The notes beneath the pieces are model-generated. The model ran no database searches, was not told the DNA's origin, and was given only the letters and a program-made list of their open reading frames with translations. This document shows, piece by piece, positions 11,238 through 21,969 of a stretch of 64,000 nt of DNA. Position numbers and translations under genes: made by a program. The stretch's first letter is position 1; each line of letters starts with the position of its first letter. Source of the stretch: Cristatella mucedo (Eukaryota; Bryozoa; Phylactolaemata; Cristatellidae). The stretch lies in assembly GCA_009760855.2 (NCBI GenBank), contig WPIO01000048.1:2081001-2145000 (forward strand), given 5' to 3'.

Positions 11238-11388
11238 AACCATGTTATTCATTTCGTTTGTTTTTCAAGCATGATTCTACTTACCATTCCATTGCATTTC
11301 ACTTTACAGCAAATGTAAAGCGCCTAGAGAGAGATTAAGTTCTCTGAGGGCGCTTTATCAAGTGAATTATTATTATTATTATTACTAA
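11238..11388 (+). mobile_element. LINE 3' end with intact hairpin and (ATT)n tail
   Basis: The stem AAAGCGCC at 11317-11324 pairs with GGCGCTTT at 11349-11356, with AGAGA/TCTCT inside. (ATT)n follows at 11367-11384. It probably belongs to the RT fragment that ends at 10944. Confidence 0.8.
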
Positions 11389-11604
11389 GCCCGAGCTTAA
11401 GTTTGGTGGTACGCTGGGTTCTGTCGGGCTCAAGTGGCCATCAGTTCCGGCCACTGCAATGCGTTTATCTTAACACGGGTACGTTGGGATGGTTTCTGTT
11501 CGATTGGCTCGGTTCGACAGGGAGCGCTGACATTTGCTCCGGAAGCTCTCGTGCGAAATGGGGCAGCAGTTGGCAAAGCTTCTTGTCCGGCATCCTGGAC
11601 TTGA

Positions 11605-11690
11605 ATAATAATAATAATGGTGATAATAATTAATACAGTTTTGCATGGTGCCCTCGGAGAACTAAATCTATTCTCTAGGCATGTGCTTTC
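11605..11690 (-). mobile_element. Short LINE 3'-tail insertion
   Basis: (AAT)n followed by GGTGCCCTCGGAGAACTAAATC and CTAGGCATGTGCTTTC, a diverged minus-strand LINE hairpin. Confidence 0.55.
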
Positions 11691-12287
11691 ACTTACCTCC
11701 GTGCATGTGCCATTACAATAATGGCTTCTGGAATTCCATTTCCTCAAAACATGTCACATCGTGTGTCTCGGTGCCCGGCGACCCTAAGGACGACGTGTCG
11801 AGCGACGGCAGCAGCCAGCATCGCTGGCAACACTGCTGTGCCTTCGCTTTGAGATAGCTGTGCCGCTCCCGGCTTGCACCCGAAGGCAGCAGCAGCAGCT
11901 GCTGCTGCTGTTGCATGCCACTTTGCATAAGGGGAGGGGTTCTATTGGTGGCCGGTCGCGAAGCCAGCTGCTGCCACCTTGCCAAAGATGGCCACCGCCA
12001 AAGTCACTAAGGTCTTCGGTTCTTCTTCGTCTTCGTCTTGGTTCGCAACGGCTCCTAAAGGGCGGGTTGGCCGGACGGATGGCCGATGTCTTCCTAATTG
12101 TGTGCATATATTTATCACTTTACTTACTGGGCCTTAATGATCCGTCCTTTTGAGTGATGCCACTGGGCATTCTACCATTAACCATATTTTTACCAGTTAA
12201 CACTGCATGTCACCTCAAGCCATTCCTGTTGACGTTGTGCATCTTACCCCTAATCATTTGATCCTTCTTCCTTTAAAGCATATGTAA
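11691..12287. other. Intergenic, no gene recognised
   Basis: GC-richer DNA with a short CAG/CTG tract near 11888-11912. No supportable coding region. Confidence 0.4.
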
Positions 12288-12567
12288 AGTGCCTAGAAAG
12301 AGATTACGTTCCAGAAGACAGTAAGTTCTCGTCTGGTTTAGGAGCTAATCACTCCACAGGGTCAGCATTGCTTCGGGTATATAACGACACACTTAGGCAC
12401 GCAGAATAGATAGAGTCTCTCTGTTTGTTTTGCTCCATCTTTCGGCATCTGTTGATACTATCAATCACCAAGTCCTTCTTGAGCGCCTCTCATCTCGCCT
12501 GGCCTCACACGCACTGCATTGCAATGGTTCAGGTCCTATCTCATTGAGACTCCCGAGTATTGATACG
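12288..12567 (+). pseudogene. LINE fragments: tail piece plus RT piece
   Basis: A diverged hairpin piece (AAAGTGCCTAGAAAGAGATT) at about 12288 is followed by an RT fragment with ANHSTGSAL-like, LSASVDTINHQVLLERLSS and ALQWFRSYL-type coding. A minus-strand LINE tail cuts it at 12568. Confidence 0.7.
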
Positions 12568-14640
12568 AATAATAACAATAATGCATTTGATATAGCGCCC
12601 TCAGAGAACTTAATCTTTTTCTAGGCACTTTACGTTTGCTGCAAAGGAAGCACGATCGAGTGATTAGTGGCAGCATGCCCAATAAACAACAAGAATAACA
12701 TGGTTAGGGCTGACATGCACAGGGTCAGCATGCAAGGCTGGTTAGTGGCAGCATCCACACTGCCAGTACGCATAAGCACACCAAGGACGAATCACAGGGA
12801 CCCATCAAACGATGTGCTGTAAAGTGGAAAAGTCAGGAGATGTCGTGACTCAAGTCGGGAGTGAGTTCCAGCCTGTGCAAGCATACGAAGTAAAGGCACA
12901 GTCTCCAAAAGATTTGAGATTTGTATTAAGAATGGGTAAACAGATTCCGAAAAGCTGGTGGTACGATGCTTAGCCTGGTGGGGAGTAGATCTGATTGATA
13001 GGTAGGCTAGAGCCAAAGAATAAAGTGACCTAAAAGTGAGCGACAGAACCTTGAAGTCGATGTGCCGCTTGACTGGTAGCCAGTGCAGTTCGGCAAGAAG
13101 TGGTGTGATGTGGCAACTGCGATGCTCACGACATACTAGCCTAGCTGCAGAGTTTTACACCAGCTGTACGCGCCTGATTGCACAGGCCGGTAGGCCAGCA
13201 AGCAGTGAGTTACAGAAGTCAAGACAAGATGTCCCAAATGCATGGACCAACTTAGACATGGTATCCTTATCTAAACAAGCCCACATTTTAGCAATATTTA
13301 GCTGAGAGTACCCAGACTTGAACGTGGAACCGATGTGGTCGTCTAATGAAAGGTTACTTTAGAACATGACACCAAGATTTCGCGCATATTTAAATGGAGA
13401 TGTGCCGGTAGTGCCGATTGTGAGCTTTAACCTTTCCAATATCTTAATTACACTTGGTTTACCCATAACTAGTAAGTTGGTTTTATCATCATTCGATTTA
13501 GGAAAGTTTGCTACCATCCATGTGCAGATGTCATCAATACATGCAGCAAGAGAGTTGAAAGAATTCGAGGTGCTCAAAGGCTGAGAGGGATCAAAGCAAA
13601 GGTATAACTGAGTATCATTCACATAGAAATGAAAGCCTATATTGTGCATGGCAATCATATCGGCAAGAGAAATAGTATTAACCGTGTGCTGGAGAGCTGG
13701 GTGGGACCAAAGCAAAGGCACAAATAATAATAATATAATAATAATATTGCACTTGATAAAGCGCCCTCAGAGAACTTAATCTCTTTCTAGGTGCTTTACA
13801 TTTGCTGCAAAGTGATACGCAATAGAATAGTAAGTAAAATCATGCTTGAAAAACAAACAAAATGAATAACATGGTTAGGGGTTACATGCACTGGGTCAGC
13901 ATGCAAATGTGGGTAGTGGCAGCATGAACAGTGTCAGCACGCATAAGCACATCGAGGACGAATCACAAGGACCCACTAAATGCTGTCCTAAATAGGTATG
14001 TTTTTAAGTTTCTTTTAAATGTGGTCAGGTCAGGGGATGTTCTGATGCAGGTCGGGAGGGAGTTCCAGGCTGTGGGAGCATACGAGCTAAATGCACGGTC
14101 TCCAAAGGATTTAAGGTTTGTACGAGGTATTTCTAGACTGTTGGATTCCGAAAAGCGAGTGGTACGATGCTTTGCCTGATGGGGTAGTATATCTGAAAGA
14201 TAGGCTGGAGCCATAGAATGAAGAGACCTAAAAGTGAGCGACAAAACCTTGAAGTCAATCCGTTGCTTGACTGGTAACCAGTGCAGGTCGGCGAGAAGTG
14301 GAGTAATGTGGCAACTGCGACGCTCACGACAGACAAGCCTAGCTGCAGAGTTTTGCACCAGCTGCAATCGCCTGATCGCACATGCTGGTAGGCCAGTAAG
14401 CAGTGAATGAGTGTCATCTGCATAGAAGTGAAAGCCTAGATTGTGCTTGGCAATCACATCGGCAAGAGGGAGAGGATAAACCGTGAAATGAACAGGACCT
14501 AGCACGAATCCCTGAGGTACCCCATATTTCAGAGGTCGCTCGGATGATCTTCGTTCATTCCTATCAATACTCTGGAATCTCCAGCTGAGATAGGACCTGA
14601 ACAATCGCCATGCCGTGTCAGTGATGCCCAGGCGAGATGG
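12568..14640 (-). pseudogene. LINE copy (minus) split by a younger LINE
   Basis: The 3' tail begins at 12568 ((AATAAC)n, then the hairpin). The body runs through the RT C-terminus to the active-site region; the YADD-type box is degraded to YVND near 13630. A second minus-strand LINE interrupts it at 13725-14406. The remainder, with [16 protein letters not shown], lies at 14408-14640. Stops and frameshifts make it nonfunctional. Confidence 0.8.
13725..14406 (-). mobile_element. Young 5'-truncated LINE inserted in older LINE
   Basis: It carries a (TAA)n tail, the 3' hairpin, the 3' untranslated region and an open RT C-terminal coding region, with LHWLPVKQRIDFKVLSLTFR and KAWNSLP-type motifs. 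It is almost identical over about 380 bases to the copy at 25614. Empty versions of the target (GCACAAATGAGTGTC) occur at 15370 and, inverted and degenerate, near 14790. Confidence 0.85.
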
Positions 14641-15690
14641 ACAAAGATCATCCGACGAACCTCTGAAATATGGGGTACCTCAGGGATTCGTGCTTGGTCC
14701 TGTTCATTTCACGGTTTATCCTCTCCCTCTTGCCGATGTGATTGCCAAGCACAATCTAGGCTTTCACTTCTATGCAGATGACACTCATTTGTGCCTTTGC
14801 TTTGGTCCCACCCAGCTCTCCAGCACACGGTTAATACTATTTCTCTTGCCGATATGATTGCCATGCACAATATAGGCTTTCATTTCTATGTGAATGATAC
14901 TCAGTTATACCTTTGCTTTGATCCCTCTCAGCCTTTGAGCACCTCGAATTCTTTCAACTCTCTTGCTGCATGTATTGATGACATCTGCACATGGATGGTA
15001 GCAAACTTTCCTAAATCGAATGATGATAAAACCAACTTACTAGTTATGGGTAAACCAAGTGTAATTAAGATATTGGAAAGGTTAAAGCTCACAATCGGCA
15101 CTACCGGCACATCTCCATTTAAATATGCGCGAAATCTTGGTGTCATGTTCTAAAGTAACCTTTCATTAGACGACCACATCGGTTCCACGTTCAAGTCTGG
15201 GTACTCTCAGCTAAATATTGCTAAAATGTGGGCTTGTTTAGACAGAGATGCCATCTAAATTGGTCCTTTCACATAGAAATGAAAGCCTATATTGTGCATG
15301 GCAATCATATCGGCAAGAGAAATAGTATTAACCGTGTGCTGGAGAGCTGGGTGGGACCAAAGCAAAGGCACAAATGAGTGTCATCTGCATAGAAGTGAAA
15401 GCCTAGATTGTGCTTGGCAATCACATCGGCAAGAGGGAGAGGATAAACCGTGAAATGAACAGGACCAAGCACGAATCCCTGAGGTACCCCATATTTCAGA
15501 GGTCGCTCGGATGATCTTCGTTCATTCCTATCAATACTCTGGAATCTCCAGCTGAGATAGGACCTGAACAATCGCCATGCCGTGTCAGTGATGCCCAGGC
15601 GAGATGGACAAAGATCATCCGACGAACCTCTGAAATATGGGGTACCTCAGGGATTCGTGCTTGGTCCCGTTCATTTCACGGTGCATACGA
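14641..15690. repeat. Palindromic LINE block (inverted duplications)
   Basis: Segments of one RT region alternate in orientation: plus 14641-15265, minus 15269-15607, plus 15608-15690. A 120-codon open frame at 14791-15153 (+) also occurs in the minus strand at 13359-13721. The orientation switch GCGAGATGG|ACAAAGATC occurs at 14640 and again at 15607. Confidence 0.85.
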
Positions 15691-16700
15691 ATTTATAGTC
15701 GAATTCTCTCAACTCCCTTCCTGCATGTATTGATGACATCCGCACAAGGATGGTAGCAAACTTTCCTAAATCGAATGATAATAAAACTACCTTACTAGTT
15801 AAACAAGTGTGATTCAGAAATTGGAAAAGTTAAAGCTTCAAGTCGGCACTACCAGCATATCTCCTGATAAATCTGCACGAAATCTAGGTGTCATGTTCCA
15901 AAGTGACCTTTCATCAGACGACCGCATCGGCTCCACGGTCAAGTCTGGGTACTTTCAGCTACGTGACATTGCTAAAAGTCGAGCTTGTTTAGGCAGGGAT
16001 ACTACATCTAAATTGGTCCATGCATTTATGACATCCCGTATTCACTTCTGTAACTATCTGCTATGGTAATGAAATGTATCTCCACCTGTAACTCGCCGAC
16101 CTGCACTGGCTCCTAGTCAAGCAGCACATCGACTTCAAGGTCTTGTCACTCACTTTTAGGTCCATTCCTTCTTTGGCTGGAGCCAAAGAAGGACAGCCAA
16201 AGAAGGAATGAACCTAAAAGTCTATTATCTAAAAGCCTACCTATCAGATCTACTCGCCCAACAGAGCAAGCATCGTACCACCCGCTTTTCGGAATACAAC
16301 ATTTTACCAATACCGCATACAAACCTCAAATCCTTTGGAGACCGTGCATTTAGTTCGTATGCTCCCAAAGTCCGGAACTCACTCCCGACTCGTCATGAAA
16401 ACTTCTGACTTGACCACATTTAAAAAGAAACTAAAAACACCTACTTATGACAGCATTTAGTGGGTCCCTGTGATTCGTCCTTTATGTGCTTATGCATGCT
16501 GACACTGCATGTTGTCACTATCCAAACTTGCATGCTGATCCTGTGCAAGTTACCCCTAACCATGGTATTGATTTTTTTTTAATCAAGCATAATACCACTC
16601 ACCATTCTATTGCGGTTCCTTTGCAGCAAATGTAAAGTGCCTAGAAAGAGCTTGAGCTCTGAGGGAGCAATATCAAATGTATTCTTATTATTATTACTAC
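15691..16700 (+). pseudogene. LINE RT C-terminal half and 3' tail
   Basis: It reads through the RSDLSSDDRIGSTVKSGYFQL and C-terminal blocks, then the 3' untranslated region and a hairpin reduced to GTGCCTAGAAAGAGCTTGAGC. (ATT)n lies at 16682-16706. Broken by stops. Confidence 0.75.
16156..16217. repeat. Small fold-back inside LINE
   Basis: TTAGGTCCATTCCTTCTTTG at 16156 is mirrored by CCAAAGAAGGAATGAACCTAA ending at 16217, with a short centre. In other copies this part of the LINE is single. Confidence 0.75.
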
Positions 16701-16875
16701 TACTATCAAGTTATCTGAGGATGCTGTACCAATATATTATTACTCCTAATACTATTAAGCTCTAGGCTTTGGGAGCACGCAATCTACAGGGCTCCAAAAG
16801 ACTGCATGTTGATTAGTGGCATAGTTAAATGACCTGAGTCAGAAGAACAGTAGGTAGGATACAGAGCCTGATTGG

Positions 16876-17060
16876 GAGCCGTTATGAAGCACTCGGTAAG
16901 GCGGTTGTTTCTCACGACCTCGGCCCTGATGTTGCGGGTTCGAATCCTGCGGTGGGCAATCTTTTATTGCCACTGCAAGCAGTGGTGATAGCCTTAAAGG
17001 CTCTTCTGTCGCTACACAAAAGAGGCTGTTAAATCAGCTAGTATTAAATTTAAGTAGTTC
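16876..17060 (+). repeat. SINE family B, tRNA-derived
   Basis: Pol III box B is intact (GGGTTCGAATCCTGC near 16936) with a weaker box A (CACTCGGTAAGGCGG). The body has two perfect short palindromes: CCACTGCAAGCAGTGG and AGCCTTAAAGGCT. No cloverleaf acceptor stem is present, so this is a SINE rather than a tRNA gene. Confidence 0.75.
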
Positions 17061-17194
17061 GGATAGGTTTCGACCACAGTGCTAATTGACATTAAGTCAG
17101 GCCACTGTAACAAAGGGCAGATCAGTACGGCTCACCACCCCTTCTAAGGCACTTTTGAGGCCCCAGTCGAGCTCTTTTAGAGCTTCTGCAACAT

Positions 17195-17950
17195 TAATAA
17201 TAATAATAATAATAATTCACTTGATAAAGCGCCCTCAGAGAACTCAATCTCTCTCTAGGCGCTTTACATTTGCTGTAAAGTGAAATGCAATTGAATGGTA
17301 AGTAAAATCATGCTTGAAAAACAAACGAGATGAATAATATGGTTAGGGGTGACATGCACAGGGTCAGCATGCAAATGTGGTTAGTGGCAGCATGCACAGT
17401 GTCAGCACGCATAAGCACATCAAAGACGAATCACAGGGACCCGCTAAATGCTGTCCTAAATAGGTGTGTTTTTAGGTTCCTTTTAAATGTGGTCAGGTCA
17501 GGGGATGTTTTGACGCAGGTCGGGAGGGAGTTCCAGGCTTTGGGAGCATATGAACTAAATGCACGGTCTCCAAAGGATTTAAGGTTTGTATGAGGTATCA
17601 TTCCTGAAATTTAAAAAAAGTTACAGCCTATCTGTATATCTGCAAGCACCTAAGAGCACAAATAAGCAGCCGCTGCAGCAGCTGCTGGGCCACCTCAGCT
17701 GATGGGTGCCTACCTGTCAGCCGACACAGTAGGACGGCCAGGCGCAAGGCCATTCATATTAGAGCAAGAAAATGAAGGGACCAAAAAGCGTTAAAGTATA
17801 TACTCTCTGTTTGATGGAGAGCAGGTGAAGGTTGGTAAGAAAGTGATGTAATGTGGCAATTGCGATTTTCACGGAAAATAAGCCTAGCTGCTGAGTTTGA
17901 TGAGTGCCTTATTGCACAGGCCGGAAGACCGGTGGCTTACGGCCAAGCGG
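17195..17950 (-). pseudogene. LINE 3' end (minus), interrupted
   Basis: The tail, hairpin and 3' untranslated region run to 17600 with high similarity to the 63.2 kb copy. An unrelated stretch of about 200 bases follows, then a diverged RT piece at about 17820-17950. Confidence 0.7.
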
Positions 17951-18380
17951 GAAGGCTTTTTAGACTTCTTACTGGCCGACTACATGTGCCTGGCTCAGCT
18001 AACGTTCCATGCATCCTATTAGCTAGCCCTCGGCTGCTCAGGCACTTAGGCACACTCTAACACTTCCTCTGCCTTCTGCTGACACCGGTTTTCCTGACTC
18101 TCACAACCCTCAACTCTTGAAAATCTGCTAGGGCTTCACCTCCTTAAGGTAGTATGGCCGTCTTAGTGACTGCTTGAAAATTTGGAAGATTACTGGTTTA
18201 GGTGTAATGTCAGATAAGCGAATTGGCCTATTTTTGCTTTAGGTTTATAGTTTGGATTTAGGGGTTTGCATATAAGTGATGAATTCAGGTTTGCAGTCCA
18301 ACGTTTATGGCTTAGCAATGCTTAGGCAGATTTAGTGTTTCATGACTGCAGATAAGAAGTTAGTTAGGTTTACAGCTTAT
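17951..18380. other. No feature recognised
   Basis: Sequence between two LINE copies without coding or repeat signal that I can assign. Confidence 0.35.
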
Positions 18381-18440
18381 ATATAATTTCTTTGTATAGC
18401 ACCATAATGCCATGGGGCTCAAACCTCGACCTAAGCCATC
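18381..18440 (-). repeat. SINE family A fragment
   Basis: TTTGTATAGCACC, then GGGGCTCAAACCTCGACCT, resembles the minus-strand SINE A at 44320 but lacks the hairpin centre. Confidence 0.4.
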
Positions 18441-18463
18441 AAATACATTCACTTTGACCTTGG

Positions 18464-19380
18464 TAATAATGCATTTGATGTAGCACCCTCAGAGAACTCA
18501 ATCTCTTTCTAGGCACTTTACATTTGCTGCACAGGAAGCACGATCGAATGGTTAGTGGTAGCATGCTCAATACACAACGAGAATAACATGGTTAGGGGTG
18601 ACATGCACAGGGTCAGCATGCGAATGTGGTTAGTGGCAGCATGCACAGTGTCAGCACGCATAAGCACATCAAAAACGAATCACAGGGACCCACTAAATGC
18701 TGTCCTAAATAGGTGTGTTTTTAGGTTCCTTTTAAATGTGGTCAGGTCAGGGGATGTTTTGACGCAGGTCGGGAGGGAGTTCCAGCCTTTGGGAGCACAA
18801 AGGCACAGTCTCAGTCCAAAGGATTTGAGGTTCGTACGAGGTATAGGTAAACAGATTCCGCAAAACAGGTGGTACGATGCTTAGCCTGTTGGTGAGTAGA
18901 TCTGATAGGTAGGTTGGAGCCAAAAAATGAAGGGGCCTAAAAGTGAGTGACAAAACCTTGAAGTTTATGCGTTGCTTGACTGGGAGCCAGTGCAGGTCGG
19001 CGAGAAGCCGTGAGAAGTGGCAAAGACAAAGCTCACGACAGACAAGCCTAGCTGCAGAGTTCTGCACCAGCTGTAAGTGCCTCAGTGCACAAGCCGGAAG
19101 ACCGGCAAGCAGTGAGTTACAGGACTCATGATGGAATGTCACAACCGCACGGACTAATTTAGATGAGGCATCCCTGTCTATAAACAGGCCTGAATTTCAG
19201 CAATGTTACAGAGGTGAAAGTAGGCAGACTTGACTGTGGAGCTGATGTGGTCATCTAACGAAAGGTCACTTTGGAACATGTCACCTAGATTTCGTGCTAG
19301 ATTCAACAGGAGATATGCTGGCAGTGCCGATTTTGAGTTAGCTTTTCCAATATCTGAATCACGCTTGGTTTGCCCATAAC
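18464..19380 (-). pseudogene. LINE copy (minus), 5'-truncated
   Basis: 3' tail, hairpin, 3' untranslated region and RT C-terminus up to the LLVMGKPS-type block. The open frame at 18747-19142 carries the LLADLHWLPVKQRINFKV motif. Frameshifts are present. Confidence 0.8.
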
Positions 19381-19382
19381 TT

Positions 19383-19425
19383 CGTCGGGTGGGCACCTTG
19401 ACCACTGGGCCAAACAGCAGAACAT
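19383..19425 (-). repeat. SINE family A head fragment
   Basis: GGGCACCTTGACCACTGGGC is the reverse complement of the SINE A head (GCCCAGTGGTCAAGGTGCCC) and abuts the LINE end. Confidence 0.4.
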
Positions 19426-21960
19426 CAAGGGTTATGGCAGGGCAATGTTTGGCTTTCTGATAAGCGCTGATCCCTGCAAGATGTGGTGAAATATTGGGAG
19501 GGGACAGGTAGCCTAAGCATTGCCCAAGGAATGGGTAGTTATGCCCCACACTATGAAATTTATCTTCTCATGACAGCACATTTATGTATATCTCTCAAAG
19601 ACTAATGGAATAATCAGCATGCAAACTGGCACAAACAACAAGGGCAACATGAGCTATCTTTGATGCAACCATAGCTGTCAAGTTGACCTTCTGAAGATCT
19701 GTAAGAGTCAAGGTTACGTTTTTCACTCGACTTCAGCCAAACATGGCTTTATAACTAAATCGACAGATTTAATACTAGTCAATGTTCCAAGTATGCCAAA
19801 CCTCTAAAAAGATGCAGGACACTTGGCCAGCGAAAAGTGACATTCTAAAAAGATAAAATATTGTTGACATGTCTAACTTTGGGAAGTGTCGTTAAATTGA
19901 AGTTCAATGTCATTAGGGAGGTTTATACAACTTTGAAGCACATATCTAGGAACTTGTACTTCAAATTTCACATTAATCGGATCATCATTAGCCTACCTGT
20001 GATATTTGCAGGACATGTGAGTGAAACGACGACTACGGCATAACATGACAGACACAGCCAGTTCTTCATACAAATCAGTCTATCTACTAAGGTTCAATAT
20101 GCACGAAAGCGGCTGGAATAATGTGCAAGGTCAAACAATTATAAACTTCAAATTTATCGTTCAACTAATATCCGAGATATAACATCTATACAATAGCAGG
20201 GGGGAGTTGAAAACCGAGGCAGTGCTGGGTTGGTGGCAAGGGTTTTTACGCGAAAGGTAGATGACAACTGTGCCAGCAATAAGCGTTGCATAGACCGTTC
20301 AATAAATAGATAAATACACACCTTTTTATGACTAATTCAACATTACAAAACCCTTATATAGCACCAATAAAACATGTCTACTAAAGCGGCACGCTCCAAT
20401 GCGGGTGGCATACAAGCCGGCACTTCACCCGTAATAATTACGCTGACCCCTAAAGAAATCGCAGCTACAAACAGCAGAAATGAGTAGTTGAAATCAACTT
20501 AATTTCCCTTGAATAGAATTGAACTAACATGTGCAGACTAATTCCCAGTGTACAACGCGATAAGTAACTGGGCGCTCGGCGGCGGCGGTGACCGGAGTCC
20601 GTCGACAGACTTAACTCGTGGCGAATGGCCGCATCAAGAACATGATGAGCGGTCCGAGGGTGCAATCGGTGCGGTGATTATGGACTCTTCAGCTACCGCG
20701 GGCCCGGCGGCAGTAAATTGCATTATCGCATACGATTGCACTGTAGCCGAACGATATCCACTTCCGGTCAGACTGGCTAGAAATGATTGGCGCAACGCAA
20801 AGAGTAACGATGCGCATACCATGTAAACAAATGTGCATTTGCCTTCGGTAGCCGTTCGCCGAATTCAGAGAGCTGCCTCCCAAGGGTGGACCTTCGCTGG
20901 TTTGGATTTACGCTTTTTGATTGTTGTCACTACCAGTCGGAGAGTTGACTTCGAGGGGGCGCGTCATTATTTCGAAATGTGTGCGTTTTTTTTACATGGT
21001 TTTAAGTGGTGGTCTGCTACGACTTTTATTTGCAGTTCGCCAAAAAACTTCACTCCGCTGCCGTCATATTAACAAAACTCATATTATTGCAACCTGGCTT
21101 AGGAGCAAACAGAACTGCTGGGGGCCCTAGGTACGTTAGACTACCGGGGAGGGGGGTGGGGGTACACAGGAAACACGAGGCCAGCCCCCTAAGACGTAGG
21201 ACATTTTCGGATAGGAGCAATTGGGACAGCGGGGCTACGATCTCACAAGTAAAAAATCACGGCAACATTGGTCAGCATTGTGACATATCTCAGCTGGCCG
21301 AGGGCGCCAGTTCATAGGTGGGAAACGAAACGCTGCAGGGGGAGACTACAAGCAAAACGCTAAAGGGAAGCGCGAAATATACCAGCCATAGCAACGAGCG
21401 TGTCAGGTGAAAATGAAAAAAAGCTTTTCTTTGTGAAGAGGAAGGAAGTCACCATTTGACCCGTGGGGTACCACACGAGGAGAAGACAGGGAATCCACTG
21501 CAATTATCAAGTGCTCACCCTGAAGTTGCTATCGGAAGTTTGACCGAACCTCTGCTTTACACGTCACTCCTCAGCAACTTTGAACTGAACTAGTGCTAAG
21601 AGGATCAAGTCTATTTCATAGCACAGAAGGTTCATTTGCTAAAAAAAAAAGGGGTGATCGAGCCATGAGCACCGCCCGGTTCAAGAGGCAACTAGTCACT
21701 AGGAATGAAGTTAAAGAGGACCTGGCGAGTATAATCTCTCTCTAAACAGTTGGAATATTGCTTCTGTTGTCTGCCCTTCCCCGCGTCACCAAACTCGCTG
21801 ATCGTCACATGAATTGGCGAATGAGTTTAGCCAGTGGAGGAAACCTGAAAAAGTAATTGCCCGTGACAACACCCCTGCTCGCCGTCAGGCTTTCACCAGC
21901 CGGAAAGAAACAAGAAAGACTTCTCAAAGGAAGTAGAATAAATACTGCTATAGAGGCATG
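19426..21960. other. Intergenic, no gene recognised
   Basis: AT-rich to 20450, GC-richer at 20540-20900, an A-run near 21640. The open frames are short and show no family motifs. Confidence 0.35.
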
Positions 21961-21969
21961 AATCTTTTT

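Noticed and set aside
13366-13584. 72-codon plus-strand ORF, also at 14928-15146 minus
   Set aside because: It is the antisense shadow of the LINE RT frame.
16920-16962. tRNA gene suggested by GGTTCGAATCC box B
   Set aside because: No 7-base acceptor stem or cloverleaf is formed, and the sequence is repeated as the head of SINE B.
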